A DNA stretch of 37,469 nt from Verrucomicrobiota bacterium. GTDB lineage: Bacteria; Verrucomicrobiota; Verrucomicrobiia; Methylacidiphilales; UBA1321. The notes beneath the pieces are model-generated. The model ran no database searches. It was not told the DNA's origin and worked only from the letters and a program-made list of their open reading frames with translations. A program made the position numbers and the translations under genes. This document shows, piece by piece, positions 25,355 to 34,515 of this stretch (the first letter of the stretch is position 1; every line of letters starts with the position of its first letter). The stretch is from contig JABDHJ010000026.1 in NCBI GenBank assembly GCA_013285645.1, positions 1 to 37,469 of the forward strand, in the 5' to 3' direction.

Positions 25355-27482
25355 CGAGGACATTCGAGTTCCAGGCTGGCGACTGGGTATCCTTGGACTC
25401 ATGGTCCTGGCCGCCGGGGTTGTGCTCCTGAGCCGTCTCTGGACCGTTCAGATCATCAATTCGGATTCCGCCATCAAGACCTCCGAGGCGCAGACCACGG
25501 TGAAAGCCCGCATCGCCCCGGCCCGGGGAGCGATCTGCGACCGAAACGGCGTCATGCTGGCGGAAAACCGGCCCAGCTTCGATATCGACTTTTACCTCGA
25601 CGATTTGCGCCGCGATTACGCCCAAAGCCATCGGGGCCGGATGCCGATGATTCCCCTGCCCGACGGCAAAGACGGGAAGAAACGCGCCGAGATCGACATC
25701 GTCCAGATCGTCAAGGAGAGCATTGCGCCGATCAAGGATACGCTCGGTCTCACTGCCGCCCTCAACGAAAAGGAAATCCGAGAGCATTACCGGACGAACC
25801 GTGATCTGCCCTATCATTATATGACGGACCTCGATTTCGCCACCGTGGCCAATTTTGAGGAGCGCAACATGGGCGTGGCGGGAATCCGGATTTCCCAGAA
25901 CCCCGCGCGCGAGTATACCTACGGCGCGTTTGCCGCCCATATTCTCGGCTACGTCGGCCAGCCCGTGAACCAGAACGAGCACCTGGCCAGCGACGGCACT
26001 CCCTACGAGACTATCGGTCGGCACGGCATCGAGGCGATCATGGACGCCCAGTTGCAGGGCCAGCCGGGCAGTTCCTTCCAGCGCGTTTCCTCCCAGGGTT
26101 ATACGATTCCAGACCGCAAACTGGACGCGATGAAAATCGATCCGACCATGGGCAACACCCTCTATCTGACCATCGATTCCCGTATCCAATACATCGCGGA
26201 GACAGCCATGCGTGACGCCGGCGTCGGACGCGGCGCAGTGGTGGTGATGGATCCCCGCAATGGCGACGTGCTGGCCATGGTCTCGATTCCCAGTTACGAC
26301 CCGAACAAATTCATTCCCCGCATCAGCGAAAAGGACTGGAACACGCTTAATCAGGATCCGACCAACCCGCTTTTCAACCGTGCACTCCACACCCAGCCGC
26401 CCGGTTCCACCTATAAGATCATGGTGGCGCTCGCTGGCCTGAAGTCGGGTAATGTCACGGTCGACACCAACTTCGATTGCCCGGGCGCGATCCAAATCGA
26501 TGACCATCTTTTCCACAACTCGGACAGTGCCGCCGCGGGAACGATGAGTCTCGTCCACGCGATCTGCGTCTCGAGCGACGTCTTTTTCTATCAATACGGG
26601 ATCAAGGCCGGCATTGAAGCGATCGAAGCGATGGGCAAGCTGGTCGGTTTTGGCCACAAATGGGGACTGCTCGGTGACGCCGACGAGGATGCGGGCATCA
26701 TGCCCGGTCCCGGATGGATGAAAACGCCGGAAGCCGCAGGAGTCTTAAAGAGAGCCCGTATCGATCACTGGAGCCACGCGCAAACGGCGAATGTCTCCAT
26801 CGGCCAGGGATTCGTCCTGGTCACGCCGCTGCAGATGGCAACCTTCCTTTGCGCGGTGGCCAACGGGGGCACGGTCTACCAGCCGCGGCTCTATTCCCAC
26901 GTCGAAAATTTCAAGGGCGACACGGTGGCCGAGATTCCTGAAGGACAGGTCTACAACACGCTGGGGGTGAAGCCGTCTGATTTAAAGGCAGTGCAGGAAG
27001 GAATGCGGGAAGTGGTTTCAGAGGGAACTGGCACGCGGGCACAGGTACCCGGCGTACAGCTCGCGGGCAAGACCGGGACGGCGCAGGCGCACATCAAGGT
27101 GGGCGGCGAAGTGCGGCGAGATCTCAAATGCTGGTTCTATTGCTACGGCCCGTTCGAGGCTCCCAAGTATGTGGTTTGCGTCGTAGTCGAAGGCGGCCAG
27201 TGGGGCGGAACGACGACGGCGCCCATCGTTGAGAAAATCATGGAGCGGCTCTTCGCCATGGACAAGGGATCGACCGAAAATGTGTCGTTTCTCCAACCAG
27301 CCGAGGGCAATTTCAATGGCTCGACGACGGATGAAAGCCATCCGTGGGATACCGCCGCCGCCGCCAAGCCCGGAGACACGGTGTCAAACGACGCCGATAC
27401 CGATGCCTCGTCTCCGACCATGCCGACTATACCGTCAGCGGCTGCGACGTCGTCTACGAGAGGCTCGAGTTCGAAGCATTGA
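25347..27482 (+). CDS. mrdA: Penicillin-binding protein 2 (elongation transpeptidase)
   Basis: Class B PBP that cross-links peptidoglycan during cell elongation, working with RodA. 711 aa: a single N-terminal membrane helix (about 13-35), the dimerisation region containing RIAPARGAICDRNGVMLAEN, and the transpeptidase domain. Active-site motifs are S354-T-Y-K357 (PPGSTYK), S409-S-D411 (the SxN motif, with Asp as in PBP2 proteins) and K575-T-G (AGKTGTAQ). The last 60 residues or so are a Ser/Thr/Ala/Pro-rich tail not needed for activity. It overlaps mreD by 8 bp. RodA is 1.2 kb downstream, separated by an oppositely oriented gene. Confidence 0.96.
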   Translation: MLDEDIRVPGWRLGILGLMVLAAGVVLLSRLWTVQIINSDSAIKTSEAQTTVKARIAPARGAICDRNGVMLAENRPSFDIDFYLDDLRRDYAQSHRGRMPMIPLPDGKDGKKRAEIDIVQIVKESIAPIKDTLGLTAALNEKEIREHYRTNRDLPYHYMTDLDFATVANFEERNMGVAGIRISQNPAREYTYGAFAAHILGYVGQPVNQNEHLASDGTPYETIGRHGIEAIMDAQLQGQPGSSFQRVSSQGYTIPDRKLDAMKIDPTMGNTLYLTIDSRIQYIAETAMRDAGVGRGAVVVMDPRNGDVLAMVSIPSYDPNKFIPRISEKDWNTLNQDPTNPLFNRALHTQPPGSTYKIMVALAGLKSGNVTVDTNFDCPGAIQIDDHLFHNSDSAAAGTMSLVHAICVSSDVFFYQYGIKAGIEAIEAMGKLVGFGHKWGLLGDADEDAGIMPGPGWMKTPEAAGVLKRARIDHWSHAQTANVSIGQGFVLVTPLQMATFLCAVANGGTVYQPRLYSHVENFKGDTVAEIPEGQVYNTLGVKPSDLKAVQEGMREVVSEGTGTRAQVPGVQLAGKTGTAQAHIKVGGEVRRDLKCWFYCYGPFEAPKYVVCVVVEGGQWGGTTTAPIVEKIMERLFAMDKGSTENVSFLQPAEGNFNGSTTDESHPWDTAAAAKPGDTVSNDADTDASSPTMPTIPSAAATSSTRGSSSKH

Positions 27483-27558
27483 TGGGCATTAGAGCCTGAT
27501 GTCCTGAACGGGGACCGACCAAGTGTCGAGAGTTGACCCCAGTGCCGAGCATAGCCGA

Positions 27559-28386
27559 CTATCTGACGGTGGTGGCGGTAGGCGCTGTAAATGGATCGAT
27601 CCGTAATTCCGCGTAAACCCCGAAATGATCGGACGGCCAGACGCCAGCCTGTTCCTGATCGCAAACAACTCGACAGGTTTCGACTTTGCCCAGGCCATCT
27701 GGAGTCGCGCTTCCAACAAAAATATAATCGAAGCGACGATCGGGTGAAGACTCTTTCTGCAGATACGCATTTCGATTGGAAAAAGTCGCGCCTGCTGTTT
27801 TGGGGTCACCGGCAACCTCCCATGCGTCCAATAACGGGTAACTTTTGCCTTTGGGAGCAGGGAGTCCCTTGATTAAGCGAATTTCATCTGAATCAGGCAC
27901 CGCGTTGAAATCGCCAACAAGTATTGGAGGAAATGCGTGACGATCTTTCTCTTTTTCTATTAAAGCGCAAAGCTCTCGTGCCTGGGTCACGCGTAGTTGG
28001 GAACCCGTCGGTTTCCAATGCAGATGGGTAACAATGAAGCCAATAGAGCCGAATGGGGCCCCGATCGACACGCAAAGGGCCGCTCGTATATCCGGTTCAT
28101 CTGAACGGGGGAGGTAATGCTTTTCGGAACTTGTGATCGGCCATCGGCTGGCGACAGCATTGGAAAGAACGAAATCATCCCACTGAAAGCTTTGCACCTC
28201 TTCGAGATAATAATCATGACCTTCCATGATTTCCTTCGCCTGATTGTATCCATCCTTTACGAAAATCTCTTGAAACCCGATCACATCCGGTTGCAGTTGG
28301 CGAATCCATCCACGTATTAGCTCCAGACGCTTTTGATAGGGTCCGCCATGATTCCATACATTCAAGGTCAGGATTTTTAAACTCAT
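27559..28386 (-). CDS. Endonuclease/exonuclease/phosphatase family hydrolase
   Basis: Metal-dependent phosphoesterase of the EEP (DNase I-like) fold, 275 aa, without a signal peptide. Catalytic and metal residues can be placed at N9 (TLNVWN), E40 (IGFQEIF), H121 (VTHLHW), D159 and N161 (VGDFNAVP), D220 (RRFDYIF), and D253/H254 (PSDHFGV). The pattern is complete, so it should be active; whether it cuts nucleic acid, a phosphoinositide-like lipid or another phosphodiester cannot be told. It sits between mrdA and rodA on the opposite strand, an apparent insertion into the elongasome cluster. Confidence 0.88.
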   Translation of the reverse strand: MSLKILTLNVWNHGGPYQKRLELIRGWIRQLQPDVIGFQEIFVKDGYNQAKEIMEGHDYYLEEVQSFQWDDFVLSNAVASRWPITSSEKHYLPRSDEPDIRAALCVSIGAPFGSIGFIVTHLHWKPTGSQLRVTQARELCALIEKEKDRHAFPPILVGDFNAVPDSDEIRLIKGLPAPKGKSYPLLDAWEVAGDPKTAGATFSNRNAYLQKESSPDRRFDYIFVGSATPDGLGKVETCRVVCDQEQAGVWPSDHFGVYAELRIDPFTAPTATTVR

Positions 28387-28675
28387 ATAAAGTAAAGAGG
28401 TCAGCCCTCACCTTTTTACACTGACTATCACCCTGCGTCTTTGTGTCAATAGTGAGGACTGCCCCTCCGGGTTGCACCTTCTCTCCAAGGTACCCGTCCC
28501 GCGACTACGGGCCGTCCTACTCGCTGCGCCCGTTGTGTCGTCGCGTGAAATCCCCCCCGCAGACTCCATCCTCTCTGCGCGACCGGCCCTCCCGTCCCTA
28601 AAAACCCGTGTCTGCTAAGAAGGTTGAAGGTTTGCCCGGAACAGGATAGGTTCTCTTTTTCGTCTCGATGTAATC
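28387..28675. other. Gap between EEP gene and rodA, with degenerate repeats
   Basis: 289 bp without a visible gene. A degraded family-C unit (about 28456-28487, GCCCCTCCGGGTTGCACC) runs into a degraded family-B unit (from 28489, GGTACCCGTCCCGCG). The rodA promoter should lie in the second half; I could not assign it with confidence. Confidence 0.5.
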
Positions 28676-29902
28676 ATGCGCGCGCTGTTTCGTAAACTCG
28701 GTCAAATTGGCTGGTCTTTCCCGATCATCCTGGCCCTGTCGACACTCTGCATCGCGAGCATTTTTGTCATCATCAGCGCGACTTACGGCAACGATGCGCT
28801 CAAGGATGCGCCGATGAAGCAAGTCTATTATATTCTCGCCGGATTCGCCGTCTACTTCGCGATTGCCTTAGTCCCTTACCACTGGTTGGTGCGCATTTCC
28901 CCGATTCTTTTTGGCGCGTCGGTCCTCATGTTGATCGGGGTCTTCATTCCCGGGCTGCGGCACAAGGTCTTCGGCGCTTACAGTTGGCTGGACATCGGCC
29001 CGATACGCTTTGAGCCGGCGGAATTCGCCAAGCTCGCGTTCATCCTGGCCATGGTCTGGTTTCTCCGCGTGCGCGAAACCCGGATGGACAAGCTCTCAAC
29101 CGTCCTGATGGCGCTGGGCTTCACGCTCATTCCCTTTCTTCTCATCAAGAAGCAGCCGGCGCTGGGATCGGCTGGCGTGTTCATCCCCGTTTTCTTCGTC
29201 ATGGTTTTCGCCGCTGGGGCACGCTTGCGCCACCTTGCGTTACTGGTGGTCATGGGCGTCTTCGGACTTGGCCTCTACTACTGGGTCTCGACGAAGTTCG
29301 CAAAAACCACGGAAGTCGCCGGGGTCCATTCCTTCCAGATCGATCGCATCAAATCGTGGGTCGATCCGACACTCGATAAGCAAGGTGCGGCGTGGCAGAT
29401 CAATCAATCGCAAATCGCCATCGGTTCCGGCGGTGTGTACGGCAAGGTGCCGCTGGATTGGGACACCTTGAAGTCGATTCCCGGCGCGCTGGCCGGAAAG
29501 AGCGACGATGTCAAAAGTTGGATGGTGGATACCCAGACAGGAATGGGATATCTTCCGAAGAATACGAGTTATAACGATTTGATATTCTCCGTGGTCGGGG
29601 AATTATTTGGGTTTCGCGGCGGAGCCGTGCTCATCATTTGCGAAGGGACCGTTTTGCTATGGTGTTTATGGGTGGCGGCGCACGCGCGGGACAAAACTGG
29701 GGCCTTGTTGGCGGTAGGGGTGATGGCGATGTTGTTCGCGCATATTTTCGTGAACATCGGCATGACCATCCAAGTCGTGCCGATCACAGGAATTCCGCTG
29801 CCGTTCGTCAGTTACGGCGGCACGTTCCTGATCGCATGCCTGGCTGCCATGGGCCTGGTGCAAAGTGTTTGGGTGCACCGGAAAAACTTCGAGCGGATAT
29901 GA
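28676..29902 (+). CDS. rodA: Peptidoglycan glycosyltransferase RodA
   Basis: SEDS-family polymerase that builds glycan strands during lateral wall growth, 408 aa with about ten membrane helices. Family landmarks include the pre-TM segment GAYSWLDIGPIRFEPAEFAKLAFI (the W and the EPAE-K motif), LLIKKQPALGSA in place of the usual QPDLGTA, the extracellular loop containing the catalytic-type Asp (WQINQSQIAIGSGGVYG), NDLIFSVVGELFGF, and PFVSYGGTFL near the end. It pairs functionally with PBP2 encoded upstream. No Shine-Dalgarno sequence precedes the ATG. The RNase G gene follows after 63 bp. Confidence 0.95.
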   Translation: MRALFRKLGQIGWSFPIILALSTLCIASIFVIISATYGNDALKDAPMKQVYYILAGFAVYFAIALVPYHWLVRISPILFGASVLMLIGVFIPGLRHKVFGAYSWLDIGPIRFEPAEFAKLAFILAMVWFLRVRETRMDKLSTVLMALGFTLIPFLLIKKQPALGSAGVFIPVFFVMVFAAGARLRHLALLVVMGVFGLGLYYWVSTKFAKTTEVAGVHSFQIDRIKSWVDPTLDKQGAAWQINQSQIAIGSGGVYGKVPLDWDTLKSIPGALAGKSDDVKSWMVDTQTGMGYLPKNTSYNDLIFSVVGELFGFRGGAVLIICEGTVLLWCLWVAAHARDKTGALLAVGVMAMLFAHIFVNIGMTIQVVPITGIPLPFVSYGGTFLIACLAAMGLVQSVWVHRKNFERI

Positions 29903-29965
29903 AGACGTTCCTCTTCCATCCGCACAACCTCACTTCTCCTGCCCAAACAGGGGAAAGAAGGATAT

Positions 29966-31537
29966 ATGATTTTAGACAAAATACGCGGGTTTCTCGGTCT
30001 TAAGAAAAAGGGCGACGAAAAAGAAATCGTCATTTCATGCGAGCGGCTGGAACGGCGCGTCGCGGTTCTGGAAGGCGGACGGCTGGAAGAATTCTCCATC
30101 GAGCGCGAGAGCGACCGGCAGATTTCCGGCAGCGTCTATAAGGGCAAGGTCAAGAACCTTGAACCCGGGCTGAAGGCGATGTTCGTCGATATCGGCCTCG
30201 ATAAAAACGCCTTTCTCCACTACTGGGATGCGATTCCGATGGCGCTCGATGCGGGCGTTGAGGCCATCGAACGCACCGGAAAAAAGAAGACCCAGAAGCG
30301 CATCACCGCCAATGATATTCCGCGGCTTTACCCGCCCGGCTCCGACATCATCGTGCAGGTGACCAAGGGACCGATCGGCACCAAGGGCCCGCGCATCACG
30401 ACCAATATCAGTCTCGCGGGGCGCTACCTCGTGCTCATGCCGTTCTCCGATCAATGCGGCATCTCTCGCAAGATCGAAGACCCGAAGGAGCGCCAGCGTT
30501 TGCGCCGCATCCTGACGGAGCTCGACCTACCCGATGGAATGGCGGTCATTATCCGCACCGTCGGTGAAGGCCAGAAGGCGCGGTTCTTTGTGCGTGATCT
30601 CCATGTGCTGCTGGAACAATGGCGTGGCATTTCCGGCGATCTTGAAACCGCCAAGGCTCCGAAATTGCTCTTGGCCGAGCCGGACTTGATCGAACGCACC
30701 GTGCGCGACTTCCTCACCGATGAAGTTGACCGCATCGTGATCGACGATCTCGATTCCGCCAACCGCATGAAGGATCTCGTCGGAATTATTTCGAAACGGT
30801 CCCAACGCAAGATCAAGCATTACACCGAAGCAGTGCCGATCTTTGAGCGGTTCAATGTCGACAAGCAGATCGATGCGGCCCTGCGCCGTCAGGTCTGGCT
30901 GCCTTGCGGCGGCTACCTCGTCATCGATGAGACCGAGGCGCTCGTCGCCATCGACGTGAATACCGGTCGCAACAAGGGCAGCAAGGACCAGGACAAGACG
31001 ATCCTCCAGACCAACTTGGAAGCGGTCGAGGAAATCGCACGCCAACTCCGCCTCCGCAACATCGGCGGCCTCATCGTTCTCGATCTGATCGACATGCGCC
31101 AGCAGCGCGACCAGAAGGCGGTCTTCAACCTCTTCAAGGACCTCGTTAAACGCGACAAGGCCCGCACGCACATCCTACCCATCTCCCAGTTGGGCCTAAT
31201 GGAAATGACCCGCCAGCGCGTGCAGGAAAGCATCAGCCGCGCCGTCTACATGGAATGCCCGTCGTGCAAAGGCAAGGGCATCATCAAGAGTCCCGAGACG
31301 ATGAGCGTCGAAATTCAGCGCGCGCTCACCCGCGTCATGCGTCTGCATCCCGGCGTTCGTGAAGTGCGCGTCGTCCTCAATGCCGATGTCCTCGACCGCC
31401 TCAAGAAAGAGGACGAGGAAATCCTGATCGATCTCGAACGCAAATTCCAAGGTCGCCTCAGCTTCCGCGTCAACGCCAAGTACCACTTCGAGGAATTCAA
31501 GCTGGTCAATGCGCTGACGGAGGAGGAACTGAGCTAA
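29966..31537 (+). CDS. rng: Ribonuclease E/G family endoribonuclease
   Basis: Single-strand-specific endoribonuclease for rRNA maturation and mRNA decay, 523 aa. Order: a short basic N-terminal lead, an S1 RNA-binding domain (ISGSVYKGKVKNLEPGLKAM, VDIGLDKNAFLHY), a 5'-sensor/RNase H-like region, the DNase I-like catalytic core with Mg-binding aspartates in VAIDVNTGRN and VLDLIDMRQ, and the zinc-link CPSCKGKG (two Cys). It lacks the long degradosome scaffold of RNase E, so it is RNase G-like. A purine-rich AGAAGGA lies close to the ATG. Following rodA is a common arrangement. Confidence 0.95.
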   Translation: MILDKIRGFLGLKKKGDEKEIVISCERLERRVAVLEGGRLEEFSIERESDRQISGSVYKGKVKNLEPGLKAMFVDIGLDKNAFLHYWDAIPMALDAGVEAIERTGKKKTQKRITANDIPRLYPPGSDIIVQVTKGPIGTKGPRITTNISLAGRYLVLMPFSDQCGISRKIEDPKERQRLRRILTELDLPDGMAVIIRTVGEGQKARFFVRDLHVLLEQWRGISGDLETAKAPKLLLAEPDLIERTVRDFLTDEVDRIVIDDLDSANRMKDLVGIISKRSQRKIKHYTEAVPIFERFNVDKQIDAALRRQVWLPCGGYLVIDETEALVAIDVNTGRNKGSKDQDKTILQTNLEAVEEIARQLRLRNIGGLIVLDLIDMRQQRDQKAVFNLFKDLVKRDKARTHILPISQLGLMEMTRQRVQESISRAVYMECPSCKGKGIIKSPETMSVEIQRALTRVMRLHPGVREVRVVLNADVLDRLKKEDEEILIDLERKFQGRLSFRVNAKYHFEEFKLVNALTEEELS

Positions 31538-31670
31538 GGTAGCGTCTCTCGCGGGCAACCGCCTTTTTCTTTGAACATTTTGGCGGCGGCGGCGTCTTTA
31601 CAGGTAAGGTGAGGTACGCCTTTTGCTTGGCTGGATGTAAGACGACCACTTCCAAAATCGATACATTTGC

Positions 31671-32858
31671 ATGCAAACCGCCATTCCCATCCGATTACTC
31701 GTATTCCGAGGGCTGTGGGTTCTTGGCGCGGTCGTTGTTACGATGGGAACTTCGGCGCGGGCCCAGTCGACGGATTCTTCCAACGAGGGTTGGCAGCACT
31801 ATGATTGGCTGAAGCCTGCTGAAGACACACAACATCAAGCTGTTGTGAGCAGCGTCACCACGAGTACGGCACAGGACATTAAAGACCCCTTTTCGGTCCT
31901 AACCACCGGGGCCTTGTGGCAGGAAAAAACCGATACCGTTTACACACGGAAGATGGAGGATTCCCTGACGCTTTCCTACGAGAGTAGTGCCACTTTGCTC
32001 AGTGAGGACTCGAATCCAGTGTTGCCGCTGGCCGGTGGTTCGCCCGATGGCCTGACCCGGGGGCAAAAGGTCGGACTTCAATTTCAACCGTTACAGCAAC
32101 TGACGCTGAGTGGCAATGTCCACGATTCGACGACCGATGCCGGGTTGCCGGGCGACTCCGTCATTACCACGGGGGCTGGATTTTCGGCGGAGGGCCATTT
32201 GCCGCTGAATTCGGTCCTGACTGTCGGCGTCAACTCTGACCGCACGGGCACCGATACCACTTACGCGGGCGTTTCCACCGATACGGCCTGCGACGCGCAA
32301 ATCAGCCAACCGCTGGGCAATCTGCCGCTTTCAGCCGTCCTCAAGGGCCATTACGAGGAGACTCAAATCTCCGGTTCGCCTTTGGGGCGCATGCCGTCGC
32401 TGGAACAATCACTGACTTGGAAGCCGTTGCAGGACACCACCGTCCAGATGGGTTTGCGTCAGCAGCAATATCAGGAATATCCCGGCGTCGACAATCAATT
32501 CAACCAGGCGATTTTTGCCGATTTCTCCCAGAAGATCATCAATAACGTGACCTGGCACAGTTACGGGGAATTGCTCAACACGCGCGGGCTGATCGACCAG
32601 GCGCCCGCGTCGCCCCTCGCCTCCGGCGCCAATGGCACTCAGCAAGCGACGGCGCCCGGCGATAACGTCAGCCCGACCAGTTCCGTTCCTCTTTCGCTGC
32701 AAGACCAGACCCTCACTTTCTCGACGGGGCCTTCCTTCCAAATACAGAAGGATATCTCTGCCAGCGTGGAGTACAGCAACCGCTGGGACAAAAATCCCGC
32801 GCCCGGCAGCATCGGCCAGGAGCAGCGTGTGTCGCTTTCGGTGAAGGGATCGTTTTAG
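31671..32858 (+). CDS. Exported, probable outer-membrane beta-barrel protein
   Basis: Unrecognised family, 395 aa. An N-terminal basic-hydrophobic signal peptide (about residues 1-31, cut near SARAQS) is followed by a disordered stretch and then many alternating polar/hydrophobic strands with Gly/Thr/Asp-rich turns (LTLSYESSATLLSE, LTLSGNVHDSTTD, DISASVEYSNRWDK), ending in VSLSVKGSF with a terminal Phe as in outer-membrane barrels. This supports a barrel but not a function. It follows rng by 133 bp and is probably transcribed separately. Its stop overlaps the end of the convergent antitoxin remnant by 3 bp. Confidence 0.65.
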   Translation: MQTAIPIRLLVFRGLWVLGAVVVTMGTSARAQSTDSSNEGWQHYDWLKPAEDTQHQAVVSSVTTSTAQDIKDPFSVLTTGALWQEKTDTVYTRKMEDSLTLSYESSATLLSEDSNPVLPLAGGSPDGLTRGQKVGLQFQPLQQLTLSGNVHDSTTDAGLPGDSVITTGAGFSAEGHLPLNSVLTVGVNSDRTGTDTTYAGVSTDTACDAQISQPLGNLPLSAVLKGHYEETQISGSPLGRMPSLEQSLTWKPLQDTTVQMGLRQQQYQEYPGVDNQFNQAIFADFSQKIINNVTWHSYGELLNTRGLIDQAPASPLASGANGTQQATAPGDNVSPTSSVPLSLQDQTLTFSTGPSFQIQKDISASVEYSNRWDKNPAPGSIGQEQRVSLSVKGSF

Positions 32859-33022
32859 GGCTTATCTTTAACGGCTTTGTCGCGAGAGCCTGCTCTTGTG
32901 ATCGGAACCATGCGAGCGATGATTTTTCCATGGCAGGTGACAAGGATTTCCTTCTCATCTTTCACGCTGTACACCAATCGTGTGGTATTTCGGCGCAGTT
33001 CGGTCAGTGAAATCGTTTTTAT
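32855..33022 (-). pseudogene. Orphan Phd/YefM-like antitoxin remnant without ATG
   Basis: A 55-codon frame reads KTISLTELRRNTTRLVYSV then KDEKEILVTCHGKIIARMVP, the characteristic N-terminal fold of Phd/YefM antitoxins, ending about 15 residues later. The position expected for the start codon is ATA (33020-33022), with an in-frame TAA two codons upstream and no ATG, GTG or TTG near the right place. The usual toxin-binding C-terminus is short, and no toxin gene follows; the frame instead runs into the 3' end of the convergent gene. Either it is a decayed orphan antitoxin or it uses a rare start codon. Confidence 0.6.
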
Positions 33023-33079
33023 AAATTAGCCTCAATAATATAAATCGGCTTCTGTCGTAAATTCTTGAAGCTGAATTTT

Positions 33080-33194
33080 CCCTCGTTCCCAAGTTGTACT
33101 TGGGAATGTCCTTGTCTCCGCAACTTTGTTACCCCGGAAATGAAGCAAAGCTTCGCAGACAAGTGCGTTCCCAAGTACAACTTGGGAACGAGGG
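33080..33194. repeat. Family A inverted pair (REPIN-like)
   Basis: Two family-A units head to head: left begins CCCTCGTTCCCAAGTTG, right ends CAACTTGGGAACGAGGG. The arms extend inward through imperfect complementarity (CTTGTCTCCGCAACTTTG against its partner), so the whole 115 bp can fold into one long hairpin with a smaller palindrome at each tip. Confidence 0.9.
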
Positions 33195-33200
33195 GAGCAG

Positions 33201-33231
33201 AACTGATCCTTCGACAAGCTCAGGATGACGG
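33201..33231 (-). repeat. Family D repeat upstream of metK
   Basis: AACTGATCCTTCGACAAGCT followed by CAGGATGACGG; identical in its core to the right-hand copy at 34953-34982. It lies directly beside the family-A pair and about 90 bp before metK. Confidence 0.88.
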
Positions 33232-33323
33232 AATGGGTTGTGGCAATTTTTATATATCCACGCATCTGGATATGTTCATATTTTTATTGCCTCGCCATGG
33301 CCTTGAAGTGTAGGGTTCGTTTC

Positions 33324-34505
33324 ATGTCCAAATCCTATATTTTTTCCTCCGAGTCCGTGACCGAGGGTCATCCTGACAAAGTTGCCGATACGATTTCCGA
33401 TGCAGTGCTGGACGCCTGTCTGGCCCAGGACAAGCACAGCCGCGTGGCGTGCGAAACGATGGTGAAATCGAACCTCGTGGTTGTCGCGGGTGAGATCACG
33501 ACCAAGGCCGATTTCGATTACAACAAGGTCGTCCGCAATGCGATCGAAGAGATTGGCTACACCGATCCGACTGAATTTTTCAACGCGAAGGGCGTTCATA
33601 TCATGAACGCGCTGACGGCGCAGAGCCCCGACATCGCGCAGGGCGTGGATGACAAGGCCGCCGAAGGCAAGGAAACCGCCGAGCAGGGCGCGGGCGACCA
33701 GGGGCTCATGTTCGGGTTTGCCTGCACGGAGACGCCGCACCTGATGCCGGCCCCCATTTATTACGCGCACGCCCTCGGTGAACGCCTGACCAAGATCCGC
33801 AAGGCCAAGAAGGTCTCGTGGATTCGTCCTGACTGCAAAACGCAGGTCTCGCTCCAGTACAACGGCAACAAGATCGAGCGCATCGACGCGGTCGTCGTCT
33901 CGACCCAGCATCGCGACACGGTGAAGCATAGCGAAATCCATGAGTTCATCGTCGAGAACGTAATCAAGGACGTCCTGCCGAAGGAACTCCTTGATGCTAA
34001 GACCCGCTACCTCGTCAACCCCACGGGCCGCTTCGTTATCGGCGGACCTGAAGGCGACTCCGGTCTCACGGGCCGCAAGATCATCGTTGATACTTACGGC
34101 GGCATGGGGCGTCACGGCGGCGGCGCGTTCTCCGGCAAGGATCCGAGCAAGGTTGATCGCAGCGCGGCCTACATGGGCCGTTACGTGGCGAAGAATATCG
34201 TCGCGGCAGGGCTCGCAGATCGTTGCGAAATCCAGTTCGCCTACGCCATCGGTCATCCCGAGCCCGTCTCGGTGCACATCGACACGTTCGGCACCGGAAA
34301 AGTCGATGACGACAAGATCGCTGATGCGGTTCGCGCCGTGTTCAGTTTCAAGCCCGCGAACATCGTCAAGCAACTCAACCTGCTCCGCCCGATTTACAGC
34401 AAGACCACCAACTACGGTCACTTCGGCCGCACCGATGATCTCGATGCGCTGACGTGGGAGAAGACGGACAAGGCGGCTGACCTGAAGAAGGCAGCGGGGG
34501 TCTAA
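33324..34505 (+). CDS. metK: S-adenosylmethionine synthetase
   Basis: Makes AdoMet from methionine and ATP. The ATG at 33324 gives 393 aa, standard for the family, and the N-terminus fits ([16 protein letters not shown]). Landmarks are GHPDK (residues 15-19) for ATP and metal, GAGDQG (122-127), the loop GGGAFSGKD, and the C-terminal half with [11 protein letters not shown]. An upstream ATG at 33225 in the same frame would add 33 residues coded by repeat-flanking DNA and is rejected. Only a weak AGGG precedes the start. Clustered with ahcY, so the activated-methyl cycle is grouped here. No SAM riboswitch was recognised upstream. Confidence 0.97.
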   Translation: MSKSYIFSSESVTEGHPDKVADTISDAVLDACLAQDKHSRVACETMVKSNLVVVAGEITTKADFDYNKVVRNAIEEIGYTDPTEFFNAKGVHIMNALTAQSPDIAQGVDDKAAEGKETAEQGAGDQGLMFGFACTETPHLMPAPIYYAHALGERLTKIRKAKKVSWIRPDCKTQVSLQYNGNKIERIDAVVVSTQHRDTVKHSEIHEFIVENVIKDVLPKELLDAKTRYLVNPTGRFVIGGPEGDSGLTGRKIIVDTYGGMGRHGGGAFSGKDPSKVDRSAAYMGRYVAKNIVAAGLADRCEIQFAYAIGHPEPVSVHIDTFGTGKVDDDKIADAVRAVFSFKPANIVKQLNLLRPIYSKTTNYGHFGRTDDLDALTWEKTDKAADLKKAAGV

Positions 34506-34515
34506 TTGGTTCTAT

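Noticed and set aside
25221..26657. 478-codon minus-strand frame opposite mrdA
   Set aside because: It lies opposite the conserved PBP2 gene and has no domain pattern.
33232..33323. Possible SAM riboswitch upstream of metK
   Set aside because: Only a 6-bp ATATCC/GGATAT hairpin is present; none of the conserved SAM-I, SAM-II or SAM/SAH cores could be found.
33225..33323. N-terminal extension of metK from the ATG at 33225
   Set aside because: The 33 extra residues are hydrophobic, derived from repeat-flanking DNA, and absent from the normal MetK N-terminus.
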